Below, in pieces: positions 40,546 through 48,840 of a stretch of DNA of 48,840 nt. Source of the stretch: Actinomycetota bacterium (GTDB lineage: Bacteria > Actinomycetota > Aquicultoria > Subteraquimicrobiales > Subteraquimicrobiaceae); the NCBI GenBank assembly GCA_030018275.1, contig JASEGB010000012.1, forward strand, positions 1 through 48,840, written 5' to 3'. The notes beneath the pieces were generated by a model, which was given only the letters and a program-made list of their open reading frames with translations, did not search any database and was not told the DNA's origin. The position numbers and the translations under genes were made by a program. Each line of letters begins with the position of its first letter. The first letter of the stretch is position 1.

Positions 40546-40570
40546 ATTAATTTTTTTGATGTTGTAAGAT
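40542..40570 (+). promoter_or_regulatory. Promoter of groES-groEL
   Basis: TTGAAT (40542-40547), 17-nt spacer and TAAGAT (40565-40570). The predicted start lies just before the CIRCE operator, the normal arrangement for HrcA control. Confidence 0.55.
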
Positions 40571-40583
40571 ATCGATTGAAAAA

Positions 40584-40610
40584 TTAGCACTCTCATGCGA
40601 AGACTGCTAA
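40584..40610. promoter_or_regulatory. CIRCE operator (HrcA binding site)
   Basis: TTAGCACTC, 9 nt, GACTGCTAA. The left arm is the exact consensus; the right arm differs from GAGTGCTAA at one base. Its location 24 nt before the groES start and just after a promoter indicates HrcA-repressed, heat-inducible chaperonin expression. Confidence 0.92.
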
Positions 40611-40633
40611 AATTCTATAAAGGAGGCGAGATT

Positions 40634-40918
40634 ATGGAGTTAAAACCTTTAGGAAATCGTGTGGTAGTAAAACCTTCTGAAAAGGAAGAGAGGACGAAAA
40701 GCGGAATTGTTCTTCCGGATACCGCAAAGGAAAAGCCCCAAGAGGGCAAAGTAATAGCCGTTGGACCCGGTGAGTACAAGGAAGGCAAGCGGGTGCCGAT
40801 GGAAGTCAAAGTTGGAGATAAGGTAATTTATTCCAAGTATGGCGGAACTGAGGTTAAAATCGAGGGCGAGGAATACCTCATCTTGCGTGAAGATGATATC
40901 CTAGCTATCGTTAAATAA
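40634..40918 (+). CDS. groES: Co-chaperonin GroES
   Basis: GroES is the heptameric lid of the chaperonin. [20 protein letters not shown], the mobile loop [19 protein letters not shown] and [20 protein letters not shown] (in part) are conserved. ATG 40634 has AAGGAGGCGAG 3-9 nt upstream and gives 94 residues; the longer frame from 40595 runs through the CIRCE element and is rejected. groEL follows after 16 nt. Confidence 0.97.
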   Translation: MELKPLGNRVVVKPSEKEERTKSGIVLPDTAKEKPQEGKVIAVGPGEYKEGKRVPMEVKVGDKVIYSKYGGTEVKIEGEEYLILREDDILAIVK

Positions 40919-40928
40919 TGGGAGGTGA

Positions 40929-42557
<1,629 letters not shown>

Positions 42558-42570
42558 GAACTCGCGGGTT

Positions 42571-42620
42571 TTTGAAGGGGGTCAGTTTCCTGAGGGGGAC
42601 AGTCCCCCTTCAAAGCAATT
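42571..42620. repeat. GC-rich hairpin after groEL, GGGGGACAGTCCCCC type
   Basis: TTTGAAGGGGG and CCCCCTTCAAA are perfect 11-bp outer arms; inside is GGGGGACAGTCCCCC, itself palindromic. The core resembles GGGGACAGTCCCC-type REP elements seen in many bacteria. It may also serve to end or stabilise groESL mRNA. Confidence 0.7.
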
Positions 42621-42711
42621 ACCTCCACCATTTTATAATCCATTCCCATAAAATCTTCTAAAATTTGTGTCCCATGGAAGGAAATCCCCACGGAGACGAG
42701 AATCAAAAATC

Positions 42712-42741
42712 TTGACACCATTTCTTTTAGGGTGCTAAGAT
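42712..42741 (+). promoter_or_regulatory. Promoter before guaB3
   Basis: A perfect TTGACA (42712-42717), an 18-nt spacer and TAAGAT (42736-42741). It leaves a leader of about 165 nt before the guaB3 start. Confidence 0.6.
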
Positions 42742-42804
42742 AAATTAATTTTAAATCCTGATACAAAGGTAAAGAGTAAGGTGGCGGAAGTTCAAAGCGG
42801 ATTA

Positions 42805-42858
42805 AACACCCAGGACTTGACCTAGAAATTTAGGTTAAAACGTTCTGGGTTGTTTTTT
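42805..42858 (+). terminator. Attenuator-like terminator in the guaB3 leader
   Basis: CCCAGGAC (42809-42816) pairs with GTTCTGGG (42842-42849), extended outward by A/T pairs; within the loop ACCTA and TAGGT form a second stem; TGTTTTTT follows. It lies between the promoter and guaB3, so it can only be conditional or leaky. No known riboswitch consensus was recognised in the bases before it. Confidence 0.6.
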
Positions 42859-42913
42859 AAAGGGAAGATTCAAGTTTTGGAAATTATGAGAGGCTTGATG
42901 GTGGTATTAGGAC

Positions 42914-44071
42914 ATGGAAATGGAGATCGGTAAGGGAAAGGAGGGAAGGATGGCTTTCGGTTTCGATGATATTGCCATTGTTCCCAGTAGAAGAACAAGG
43001 GATCCGGAAGACGTCGATATTTCTTGGGAAATCGGAGGTTTTCATTTCAAATTGCCCGTTTTGGCTTCTGCCATGGATGCCGTGGTGAATACAAAACTCG
43101 CCATTGAGATGGGGAAGTTAGGGGGGCTTGCCGTTTTAAATCTGGAGGGGCTACAAACACGCTACGAAGATCCGGCACCAATTTTTCAAGAAATCGCCGG
43201 TTTCTCGGACGAGGAGGCGACCCGAAAATTACAGGAGATCTATCGGGAGCCAATAAAACCGGAATTGATTGCCCTACGAATTCGGGAAATCAAAGAAGCG
43301 GGAGTTATAGCCGCTGGTTCCTTCACCCCTCAAAGGGTTGAGCGTTACTATAAAATCGCTTTGGAGGCGGGACTCGATATCCTCGTCACTCAAGGTACGG
43401 TGGTCAGCGCCGAACATGTGAGTTCTCGATGCGAACCTCTGGATCTTTACAAGTTCATCGCCTCCCTTGATATCCCCGTAATCGTAGGAGGTTGCGCATC
43501 CTATGCTACCGCCCTCCACCTAATGCGCACTGGCGCCGTCGGGGTTTTGGTAGGGGTTGGTCCTGGTGCGGCATGCACCACTCGTCAGGTGTTGGGGGTG
43601 GGTGTACCCCAGGCAACGGCGATTTCCGATGCAGCCGCGGCGAGAACGAGACATCTCGATGAGACGGGGAAATATGTTCAGGTTATCGCCGATGGCGGGA
43701 TGAGAACGGGGGGAGACATCGCAAAGGCTTTTGCCTGTGGTGCCGATGCGGTGATGATCGGTGCCCCCATTGCTCGGGCAGAGGAGGCTCCGGGGAGGGG
43801 CTACCATTGGGGGATGGCTACCTTCCATCCCGAGCTACCTAGAGGCACCAGGGTATATGCCGGAATCGCAGCCAGTTTAAAGGAAATTCTGATCGGTCCC
43901 GCTCACGAAAATGACGGCACCTTAAATCTCTTTGGTGCCCTTAAAACTTCTATGGCTATTTGTGGATATGAAAACATCAAATCCTTCCAGAAGGCGGAGG
44001 TGATTGTGGCTCCATCCATCCAGACGGAGGGCAAGTTACTCCAGAAAATCCAGGGGATGACAATCCCCTAA
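42914..44071 (+). CDS. guaB3: GuaB3-type IMP dehydrogenase family protein
   Basis: It belongs to the IMP dehydrogenase/GMP reductase fold without CBS domains, the GuaB3 branch known from Actinobacteria and Cyanobacteria. [17 protein letters not shown] begins the barrel; [19 protein letters not shown], the flap loop [15 protein letters not shown] with the catalytic Cys, and [21 protein letters not shown] with the phosphate-binding glycines are present. ATG 42914 starts 385 residues. Position before guaA supports a role in making XMP for GMP synthesis; the window has no CBS-type guaB. Confidence 0.9.
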   Translation: MEMEIGKGKEGRMAFGFDDIAIVPSRRTRDPEDVDISWEIGGFHFKLPVLASAMDAVVNTKLAIEMGKLGGLAVLNLEGLQTRYEDPAPIFQEIAGFSDEEATRKLQEIYREPIKPELIALRIREIKEAGVIAAGSFTPQRVERYYKIALEAGLDILVTQGTVVSAEHVSSRCEPLDLYKFIASLDIPVIVGGCASYATALHLMRTGAVGVLVGVGPGAACTTRQVLGVGVPQATAISDAAAARTRHLDETGKYVQVIADGGMRTGGDIAKAFACGADAVMIGAPIARAEEAPGRGYHWGMATFHPELPRGTRVYAGIAASLKEILIGPAHENDGTLNLFGALKTSMAICGYENIKSFQKAEVIVAPSIQTEGKLLQKIQGMTIP

Positions 44072-44081
44072 TGTTCGTAAA

Positions 44082-44151
44082 TCGTTCACCGTTCACGGTT
44101 CACAGAAAATCTTTTTACGATACGGTGAACGGTCAAGGTCAACGGTGAACG
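44082..44151. repeat. Heptad hairpin repeat, GTTCACC family (guaB3-guaA)
   Basis: Left arm CGTTCACCGTTCACGGTTCAC, loop AGAAAATCTTTTTACGAT, right arm ACGGTGAACGGTCAAGGTCAACGGTGAACG (in pieces). It is very close to the copy at 7711-7775, 36 kb away. The right arm supplies an in-frame GTG (44145) that is not the true guaA start. Confidence 0.9.
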
Positions 44152-44162
44152 AGGGGAATCTA

Positions 44163-45707
44163 ATGACTAATTTAGGTGATTTGCAGAGGGTATTGGTAGT
44201 CGATTTTGGGGCCCAGTACAGCCAACTCATTGCCCGAAGGATCAGGGAGTGTAAGGTTTATTCGGAGATCGTTCCCTACGATATCTCCATGGAGGAGATA
44301 AGGAGGAGAAAACCGAGGGGATTGATCCTTTCAGGTGGACCCGCAAGCGTCTATGCAAAAGAAGCCCCGAGCTGTAACAGCGAAATCTTCAAGTTGGGTA
44401 TCCCCGTTCTGGGGGTCTGTTATGGGATGCAGCTCATGGCTCACCTCTTGGGGGGAGAAGTGGCTCGAACCGGCAAAAGTGAATATGGTAAAACGAAGCT
44501 CGCCGCTCGAGAGGATACCTTGCTCCTTGATGGACTACCGCGGAAGCAGAATGTTTGGATGAGCCACCGCGATTCGGTGAAGACTCCCCCACCCGGTTTC
44601 AAAGCCACCGCCCTCACAGAGACCACCCCCATTGCTGTCATGGAAAATGATCGGGATAAGCTCTATGGTGTTCAATTCCATCCCGAGGTAATTCACACCC
44701 CATATGGTATGGATATCCTGAAGAATTTCCTCTACAATGCGTGCAATTGCATTCCCTCATGGACCATGGTCTCCATCATCGAAAAATCCATCGAGGAGAT
44801 AAAGAGAACCGTGGGGGATGACAAAATCATCTGTGGTCTCTCCGGGGGAGTGGATTCAGCGGTGGCAGCCATCCTCGTCCATAAAGCCGTCGGCGACAAT
44901 CTCACCTGTGTCTTTGTTGACCATGGACTCCTGCGTAAAGGCGAAGCAGAGCAAGTCGAGGAGACCTTCAGGAAGCATTTTCGAATCAATCTCATCCACG
45001 TCAAAGCCCAAGAGAGATTCTTGAATAAACTTAAAGGTATAGTAGACCCTGAGTCTAAACGCTTGATAATAGGGGAAGAGTTCATTCGAACCTTTGAGGA
45101 GCTGGCGAAAAAGCTTAGGGAGGTTAAATTTTTGGTTCAAGGCACTCTCTATCCCGATGTCATTGAAAGTGGTACGAAGGATGCGGCAAAGATAAAAACC
45201 CATCATAACGTGGGTGGACTTCCCCTTAAGCACGATTTTAAATTGATTGAACCCCTGCGGGAACTTTTTAAGGATGAAGTTCGAGCTTTGGGTGAGGAAT
45301 TAGGACTTCCGGAGGAGATCGTCTGGCGTCAGCCTTTCCCGGGACCGGGTCTCGCCATCAGGATAGTTGGGGAAGTCACCGAGGAACGGTTGAACATCTT
45401 AAGGGAAGCCGATGCCGTAGTTGAGGAGGAGATAAAACGCGCCGGACTTTACAGGAAGCTCTGGCAATCCTTTGCGGTGCTTCCCTGTGTGCGTACCGTG
45501 GGAGTGATGGGAGATGAAAGAACCTATTCCTATCCCATCGTCGTTCGAGCTGTGATCTCCGAGGATGCCATGACCGCCGATTGGGCTCGTCTCCCGTACG
45601 AGGTTTTGGAAAGGATTTCCAACCGCATTATAAATGAGATTCCCGGGGTAAACAGGGTCGTGTACGACATCAGCTCAAAACCTCCCAGCACCATCGAATG
45701 GGAATAA
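44163..45707 (+). CDS. guaA: GMP synthase (glutamine-hydrolyzing)
   Basis: GuaA aminates XMP to GMP using glutamine and ATP. The class I amidotransferase domain (about 10-200) has [15 protein letters not shown], the nucleophile in [11 protein letters not shown] and the His/Glu of [11 protein letters not shown]. The ATP-pyrophosphatase domain has the P-loop [12 protein letters not shown], and the dimerisation domain ends [15 protein letters not shown], the family terminus. ATG 44163 has GAGGGGA at 44151-44157. The product has 514 residues. Confidence 0.97.
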   Translation: MTNLGDLQRVLVVDFGAQYSQLIARRIRECKVYSEIVPYDISMEEIRRRKPRGLILSGGPASVYAKEAPSCNSEIFKLGIPVLGVCYGMQLMAHLLGGEVARTGKSEYGKTKLAAREDTLLLDGLPRKQNVWMSHRDSVKTPPPGFKATALTETTPIAVMENDRDKLYGVQFHPEVIHTPYGMDILKNFLYNACNCIPSWTMVSIIEKSIEEIKRTVGDDKIICGLSGGVDSAVAAILVHKAVGDNLTCVFVDHGLLRKGEAEQVEETFRKHFRINLIHVKAQERFLNKLKGIVDPESKRLIIGEEFIRTFEELAKKLREVKFLVQGTLYPDVIESGTKDAAKIKTHHNVGGLPLKHDFKLIEPLRELFKDEVRALGEELGLPEEIVWRQPFPGPGLAIRIVGEVTEERLNILREADAVVEEEIKRAGLYRKLWQSFAVLPCVRTVGVMGDERTYSYPIVVRAVISEDAMTADWARLPYEVLERISNRIINEIPGVNRVVYDISSKPPSTIEWE

Positions 45708-45729
45708 TAGGTAGGGCTAGGAGGCGATA

Positions 45730-45993
45730 ATGAGCGAAATCGAAGAGAAGATTGAAAAATTACGAAGTCAAATAGACGAGATAGATCTGAAAATTGTGGA
45801 GTATCTAAATAAAAGAGCTGAGCTCGTCTCAGCTATCAAACAACTCAAGATCGAAGGGGGACTCCCCCACCTCGATATCGAGCGGGAGAGGGAAATCCTG
45901 GAGAAGGTCACCGCCTCAAATGCGGGTCCCCTTAATAGGGAAGCCATCCTGAAAATCTATCGAAGAATACTAAAATGCATGAAGACCATGTGA
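45730..45993 (+). CDS. aroQ: Chorismate mutase, AroQ type
   Basis: An 87-residue all-helical domain: KIEKLRSQIDEIDLKIVEYL, NKRAELVSAIKQLK and EREREILEKV follow the AroQ pattern, in which Arg and Lys residues of helices 1 and 2 grip chorismate. The reaction makes prephenate for Phe and Tyr. ATG 45730 has GCTAGGAGGCG upstream. It follows guaA by 22 nt and may be cotranscribed. As a stand-alone domain it is short but complete. The family symbol aroQ is also used for dehydroquinases; here it means the mutase class. Confidence 0.85.
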   Translation: MSEIEEKIEKLRSQIDEIDLKIVEYLNKRAELVSAIKQLKIEGGLPHLDIEREREILEKVTASNAGPLNREAILKIYRRILKCMKTM

Positions 45994-46027
45994 TTCCCAT
46001 TCTACCTAAAGATTTCCTCGCTGAAAG

Positions 46028-46981
46028 CTACACCATTGGTAGAATGCCCAGCTGGACAAGGGCGAAGTATGCGTAGAGCAGTAGAAGGAAGAAACCCTCC
46101 AGGCGTCCAACCTTATGCCCCATGGCATAAAAAAGCTGGAGAATGATCGTTCCCAGGATGAAGTATGGGATGGTAAAGTCTTGAATCAGAGGACTCACCG
46201 GAATCGGCGAGACGATGGCACAGACCCCGAGGATGAACAGTCCTGTAAAAATATCGGTACCATAGACGTCGCCCAGGGTGACCTCCGTGTGCTTATCTAA
46301 CGCAGAGAGCACTCCTATCGTGGTTTCAGGGATGGAAGCCCCAATTCCAATCAAGATCAAGGCCATTATCACATCGGGGACGTGGAAAGCCGCCGCGAGC
46401 TTGAGTCCACTGCGCAGGACCAGTTCAGCACTGCCGAGCATGATCAGTGTGATGAACAAAAGGGCGAATATCTCTTTACCTTTGCTCAGGCGCTTCTTTA
46501 AGGGAGTGACTAATCTTTTCTTTCCTCTTTCCTTGTGGTAGACCGAATAGATATATGGGAGATACAAAGCTACTAGGGCTATTCCTTCCCAGCGATTTAT
46601 ACCACCCCGAGCGAAGATGAGTAAGATGGCACTGGAAAGTAACAACCAGGTCCCATCCCTCTCCTCTATGACCATTTTCACATGAAAGGGTTTAATGAGA
46701 GCAGCTATTCCCAGCACCACAAGGAGGGCAAAGATGTTGGATCCAAGGATCGTTCCCAAGGACACACTGGAGGTATGTCTCAAGGCTGCGAAGAGCGAGA
46801 TCAAAAATTCCGGTAAAGAGGCAAGAATCGATAGCCCGAGGAGGGTCACTGTGATTTCGGACACGCCCAGAAGTCGGGCGATCCTCTTGACTCTGATGAG
46901 AACGGCATTAGACGACTTCGAGAGAATGAAGATGAAGATTATAAAAACTAAGAAATAAAGGAAGGACAAATTACCCTCCAA
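46028..46981 (-). CDS. Sodium/calcium exchanger-family (CaCA) membrane protein
   Basis: The 317-residue protein has about ten hydrophobic segments and two alpha repeats: LLGLSILASLPEFLISLFAA with LGTILGSNIFALLVVLG, and LIGIGASIPETTIGVLSAL with LGDVYGTDIFTGLFILG. The paired PE and GSN/GTD motifs carry the cation-binding acidic residues in the CaCA family. Exchange of Ca2+ for Na+ or H+ is inferred from the family. The start is uncertain: a TTG lies 2 nt after the prenyltransferase stop, and another four codons on follows GGAGGG. The two genes form a minus-strand operon. Confidence 0.88.
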   Translation of the reverse strand: MEGNLSFLYFLVFIIFIFILSKSSNAVLIRVKRIARLLGVSEITVTLLGLSILASLPEFLISLFAALRHTSSVSLGTILGSNIFALLVVLGIAALIKPFHVKMVIEERDGTWLLLSSAILLIFARGGINRWEGIALVALYLPYIYSVYHKERGKKRLVTPLKKRLSKGKEIFALLFITLIMLGSAELVLRSGLKLAAAFHVPDVIMALILIGIGASIPETTIGVLSALDKHTEVTLGDVYGTDIFTGLFILGVCAIVSPIPVSPLIQDFTIPYFILGTIILQLFYAMGHKVGRLEGFFLLLLYAYFALVQLGILPMV

Positions 46982-46983
46982 CT

Positions 46984-47892
46984 CTAAATTGCCGCAATTA
47001 AAAAGCCTATCGTGACCAATACGGGTGTTGCCAATACCACCAATACATTCTGACCAAGGCTCGGAACCAATTTATCGGTTTGATCGAAGTTTTTTAAGAC
47101 ACCTTTGCTCGCCTTTACGGCTATTGGAATGGTTGCCAGACCAAGTAAGACGTATGGGGGTAGGAGATTGAGAATTACCGGTATGACTATGGATGCATAG
47201 GCTAGGGCAAGGAACAGGACATAAGCTCTTGAAGACATCTTCTTTCCCAGGAGTATGACTCCATGCCTTCTTCCCGTCTTCAAATCCGCGTCGTAATCTG
47301 GAATTTCATTTACAAAGAGTAGGTTGCTAACGAGTATCCCCACTGGAATCGAGGCTAATATCACAGTGGGCGAGATAGGGAAACTCCCAACTGGAAGCTG
47401 TGTAACATAGGCGCCTATGACCATAAGTGGACCAAATCCGAGCCCCGGAAACACTTCCGTGACCCCAACCTTTGTCAAAAGTGGGGTATAAGCATAGATC
47501 AAAAATGCAGCTAAAGCGACGATGGGTAGTAGAACTAGGTAATTGTATATGAAGTATGCCCCGATGATCAGTCCGATTATCAGAGAGCCGAATCCAAGCT
47601 TGAAGGCATCTTCGGGTTTTACCAATCCCTTGGGTAGGAATCCGCTCCCCCCGCTAAATGGGGTCTTAACCGTGAGTAAATCCGTCCCCCGCTTGTAATC
47701 AAAGTAATCATTGAGGACATTGACGCTTATGTGAGCCAGAAGAGCACCAATTAGAGCCAGTACCAGATGCAGTCCATTGAAATATCCTTCATAAACAGCT
47801 GCAGCAAAACCAACTGAGACACAAACCGGTGTCAGCAGCAAAAATTGCGGTCTGGTTTCCAGAAACATGATTTTCTTTCTGCCCATTTCCAT
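46984..47892 (-). CDS. UbiA/MenA-family prenyltransferase
   Basis: An intramembrane aromatic prenyltransferase of 302 residues with about eight or nine hydrophobic segments. The first Asp-rich motif is VNVLNDYFDYKRGTD and the second NEIPDYDADLKTGRRHG; both bind prenyl diphosphate through magnesium. MFLETRPQFLLLTPVCVSVG at the start and the overall shape resemble 1,4-dihydroxy-2-naphthoate prenyltransferase (MenA) of menaquinone synthesis, but other quinone substrates are possible and no men genes are near. It begins with ATG at 47892 (complement). Confidence 0.87.
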   Translation of the reverse strand: MEMGRKKIMFLETRPQFLLLTPVCVSVGFAAAVYEGYFNGLHLVLALIGALLAHISVNVLNDYFDYKRGTDLLTVKTPFSGGSGFLPKGLVKPEDAFKLGFGSLIIGLIIGAYFIYNYLVLLPIVALAAFLIYAYTPLLTKVGVTEVFPGLGFGPLMVIGAYVTQLPVGSFPISPTVILASIPVGILVSNLLFVNEIPDYDADLKTGRRHGVILLGKKMSSRAYVLFLALAYASIVIPVILNLLPPYVLLGLATIPIAVKASKGVLKNFDQTDKLVPSLGQNVLVVLATPVLVTIGFLIAAI

Positions 47893-48042
47893 GTGTCACA
47901 CCACCAATATTTTACTCTCTTTTGATACCAATCTTTTATCACAAAATCAAGTATTAATACTCCTTTTATGAGTTTATCTGCTGAAAGGTAATTACTGTTA
48001 TCCTTCTAAGCAACTCGCTATACATCTAAAATGAAAGGTTTA

Positions 48043-48051
48043 TGTTATAAT
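48043..48051 (+). promoter_or_regulatory. Extended -10 promoter candidate before the nucleotidyltransferase
   Basis: TGT directly followed by TATAAT (48046-48051) is an extended -10 site, 31 nt before the ATG at 48082. No good -35 box is seen. Confidence 0.4.
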
Positions 48052-48081
48052 CATGGCAACAAATAGGAAGGAATCTTTAAA

Positions 48082-48465
48082 ATGAGACTTCCTAAGCGTA
48101 AGTTAGCCAAAATAGCTAAGGAATATAATTTGAATTTGATCGTCCTCTTTGGTTCTTACGCTACGCATCTACCCAAGCGAGGAAGCGATATTGACATAGC
48201 CATAAGGACAACCCGTCATTTGACTTCCAAAGAAGAAATTGCTCTTATCAGTCAACTTTCCCTGCTCTTTCCAACAGAAATTGATGTCACCTTCATTAAT
48301 GAGGCTGATTCGGTTCTGATCTACGAAATAGCTCGAGATGGTATCCCTCTCTACGAAGAAAATCCTGATAGCTTTGTCGAATTTCAATTATATGCCACCA
48401 AAGTGAGCGAAGATGAGCAAAAATACCGAGAGCTTACCAAGGAATACGTTCTAAAGGGGAAATAA
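48082..48465 (+). CDS. MNT-type minimal nucleotidyltransferase
   Basis: The 127-residue protein has the polymerase-beta-type catalytic motif LIVLFGSYATHLPKRGSDID (Gly-Ser plus the DxD of SDIDIA), followed by a third Asp in TEIDVTFI. In characterised HepT/MNT pairs such enzymes are antitoxins that AMPylate the HepT toxin. ATG 48082 has AGGAAGGAAT upstream. It overlaps the next gene by 1 nt, the usual antitoxin-toxin coupling. Confidence 0.85.
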   Translation: MRLPKRKLAKIAKEYNLNLIVLFGSYATHLPKRGSDIDIAIRTTRHLTSKEEIALISQLSLLFPTEIDVTFINEADSVLIYEIARDGIPLYEENPDSFVEFQLYATKVSEDEQKYRELTKEYVLKGK

Positions 48466-48764
48466 TGCCTGAGATAAAAAGAGTGGATCTGATTTTCAGA
48501 AAATTAGCCAACACCAAAAGTTATCTGAGAGAATTAGAAGAACTTCGCCCAAAATCGCTTCAGGAACATTTATCGAATCTCGAAAAGAAACGAGCCATCG
48601 AACGGCAAATTCAACTTGTGGTCGAATCGGTGATAGATGCGGGCGAAATTATTGTTATTGAACTATTTAAACAACCACCCAAAAATAGAAAAGAAGTGAT
48701 AATTAAATTGAAAGAGTTCAATGTAATCTCAAGAGAGCTTACTGAAGCAATGATCCAGCCATAA
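48465..48764 (+). CDS. HepT-like protein, apparently truncated
   Basis: Residues 1-95 match the first helices of HepT (DUF86): DLIFRKLANTKSYLRELEEL, KKRAIERQIQLVVESVIDAG and VIIKLKEFNVISRELTEAM. HepT proteins normally continue about 40 residues to an RxxxxHxY active site; here the frame ends in MIQP and a stop. The last 57 bp before this divergence are repeated 90 bp downstream, at the window end. The gene is either broken by a duplication or misassembled here. Without the R-H-Y motif no RNase activity would be expected. Confidence 0.7.
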   Translation: MPEIKRVDLIFRKLANTKSYLRELEELRPKSLQEHLSNLEKKRAIERQIQLVVESVIDAGEIIVIELFKQPPKNRKEVIIKLKEFNVISRELTEAMIQP

Positions 48765-48840
48765 GCTTGAGAAATAGAATTGTAAGTGATAATTAAATTG
48801 AAAGAGTTCAATGTAATCTCAAGAGAGCTTACTGAAGCAA
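48694..48840. repeat. 90-bp-offset direct repeat at the window end
   Basis: 48694-48750 is repeated without change at 48784-48840, where the window stops. The intervening 33 bp include the stop codon of the HepT-like gene. The repeat covers the coding stretch VIIKLKEFNVISRELTEA. It may be a real partial duplication or a contig-end artefact. Confidence 0.9.

Noticed and set aside
42745-42860. Purine (guanine/adenine) riboswitch before guaB3
   Set aside because: The conserved junction TTTCTACC and the loop-loop sequences are not present; only a promoter and a terminator-like hairpin can be supported.

Overview
The window is one continuous stretch of a bacterial chromosome carrying mostly housekeeping genes. 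It enters inside tuf and runs through a complete S10-spc-alpha ribosomal protein cluster (rpsJ to rplQ). The gene order points to Actinobacteriota: rplQ / ECF ATPases / truA / rplM-rpsI-glmM-glmS-acpS-nnr-alr, then tsaE-tsaB-rimI-tsaD, then groES-groEL, a guaB3-type IMP dehydrogenase and guaA. Composition is moderate in GC, GTG and TTG starts are common, and several ribosomal proteins are zinc-binding (S14 type Z, S4 with four Cys, L36, L24 with a Cys4 ribbon). This fits a deep-branching, non-high-GC actinobacterial lineage. The phylum call is an inference from synteny and protein type; no rRNA gene is present to test it.

Layout. 1-17.4 kb: translation and transcription superoperon with secY, adk, map and infA, closed by a terminator after rplQ. 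17.5-20 kb: energy-coupling module of an ECF vitamin transporter (ecfA1, ecfA2, ecfT). 20-23.2 kb: truA, a lone SAM methyltransferase on the opposite strand, then rplM-rpsI with their own promoter and terminator. 23.3-30.1 kb: cell-wall precursor and cofactor genes (glmM, glmS, acpS, nnr, alr). 30.1-35.7 kb: an accessory block (BsuPI-domain membrane protein, THEP1-type NTPase, P1-family peptidase, a four-helix-bundle relic, an ECF S component, nitroreductase, FmdB zinc ribbon, family 4 uracil-DNA glycosylase, a C_GCAxxG_C_C protein). 35.8-38.8 kb: tRNA t6A synthesis genes with rimI. 39-46 kb: lnt, CIRCE-controlled groESL, guaB3, guaA and a chorismate mutase. 46-48.8 kb: a Ca2+/Na+ antiporter-type exchanger and a UbiA/MenA-type prenyltransferase on the minus strand, then an MNT/HepT-type pair that is cut short near the window end.

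The most unusual content lies between and partly inside the genes. Many intergenic gaps hold hairpin repeats whose arms are built from a reiterated 7-nt (sometimes 8-nt) word: left arm, short A/T-rich loop, then a right arm of complementary words. At least eight different words are used (for example GTTCACC, AGTCGAT, GTCAAAA, GTTGGCTA, TTGAAGG, AAATTCA), yet the architecture stays the same. Some elements are flanked by direct repeats, several shared segments recur at distant loci, and other GC-rich palindromic repeats have entered coding sequences in frame (rimI, the 3' end of tsaB, the P1 peptidase). The nearest known analogue I can name is the heptanucleotide STRR repeats of cyanobacteria. 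This repeat ecology inside a ribosomal protein superoperon is the best candidate for something undescribed here.
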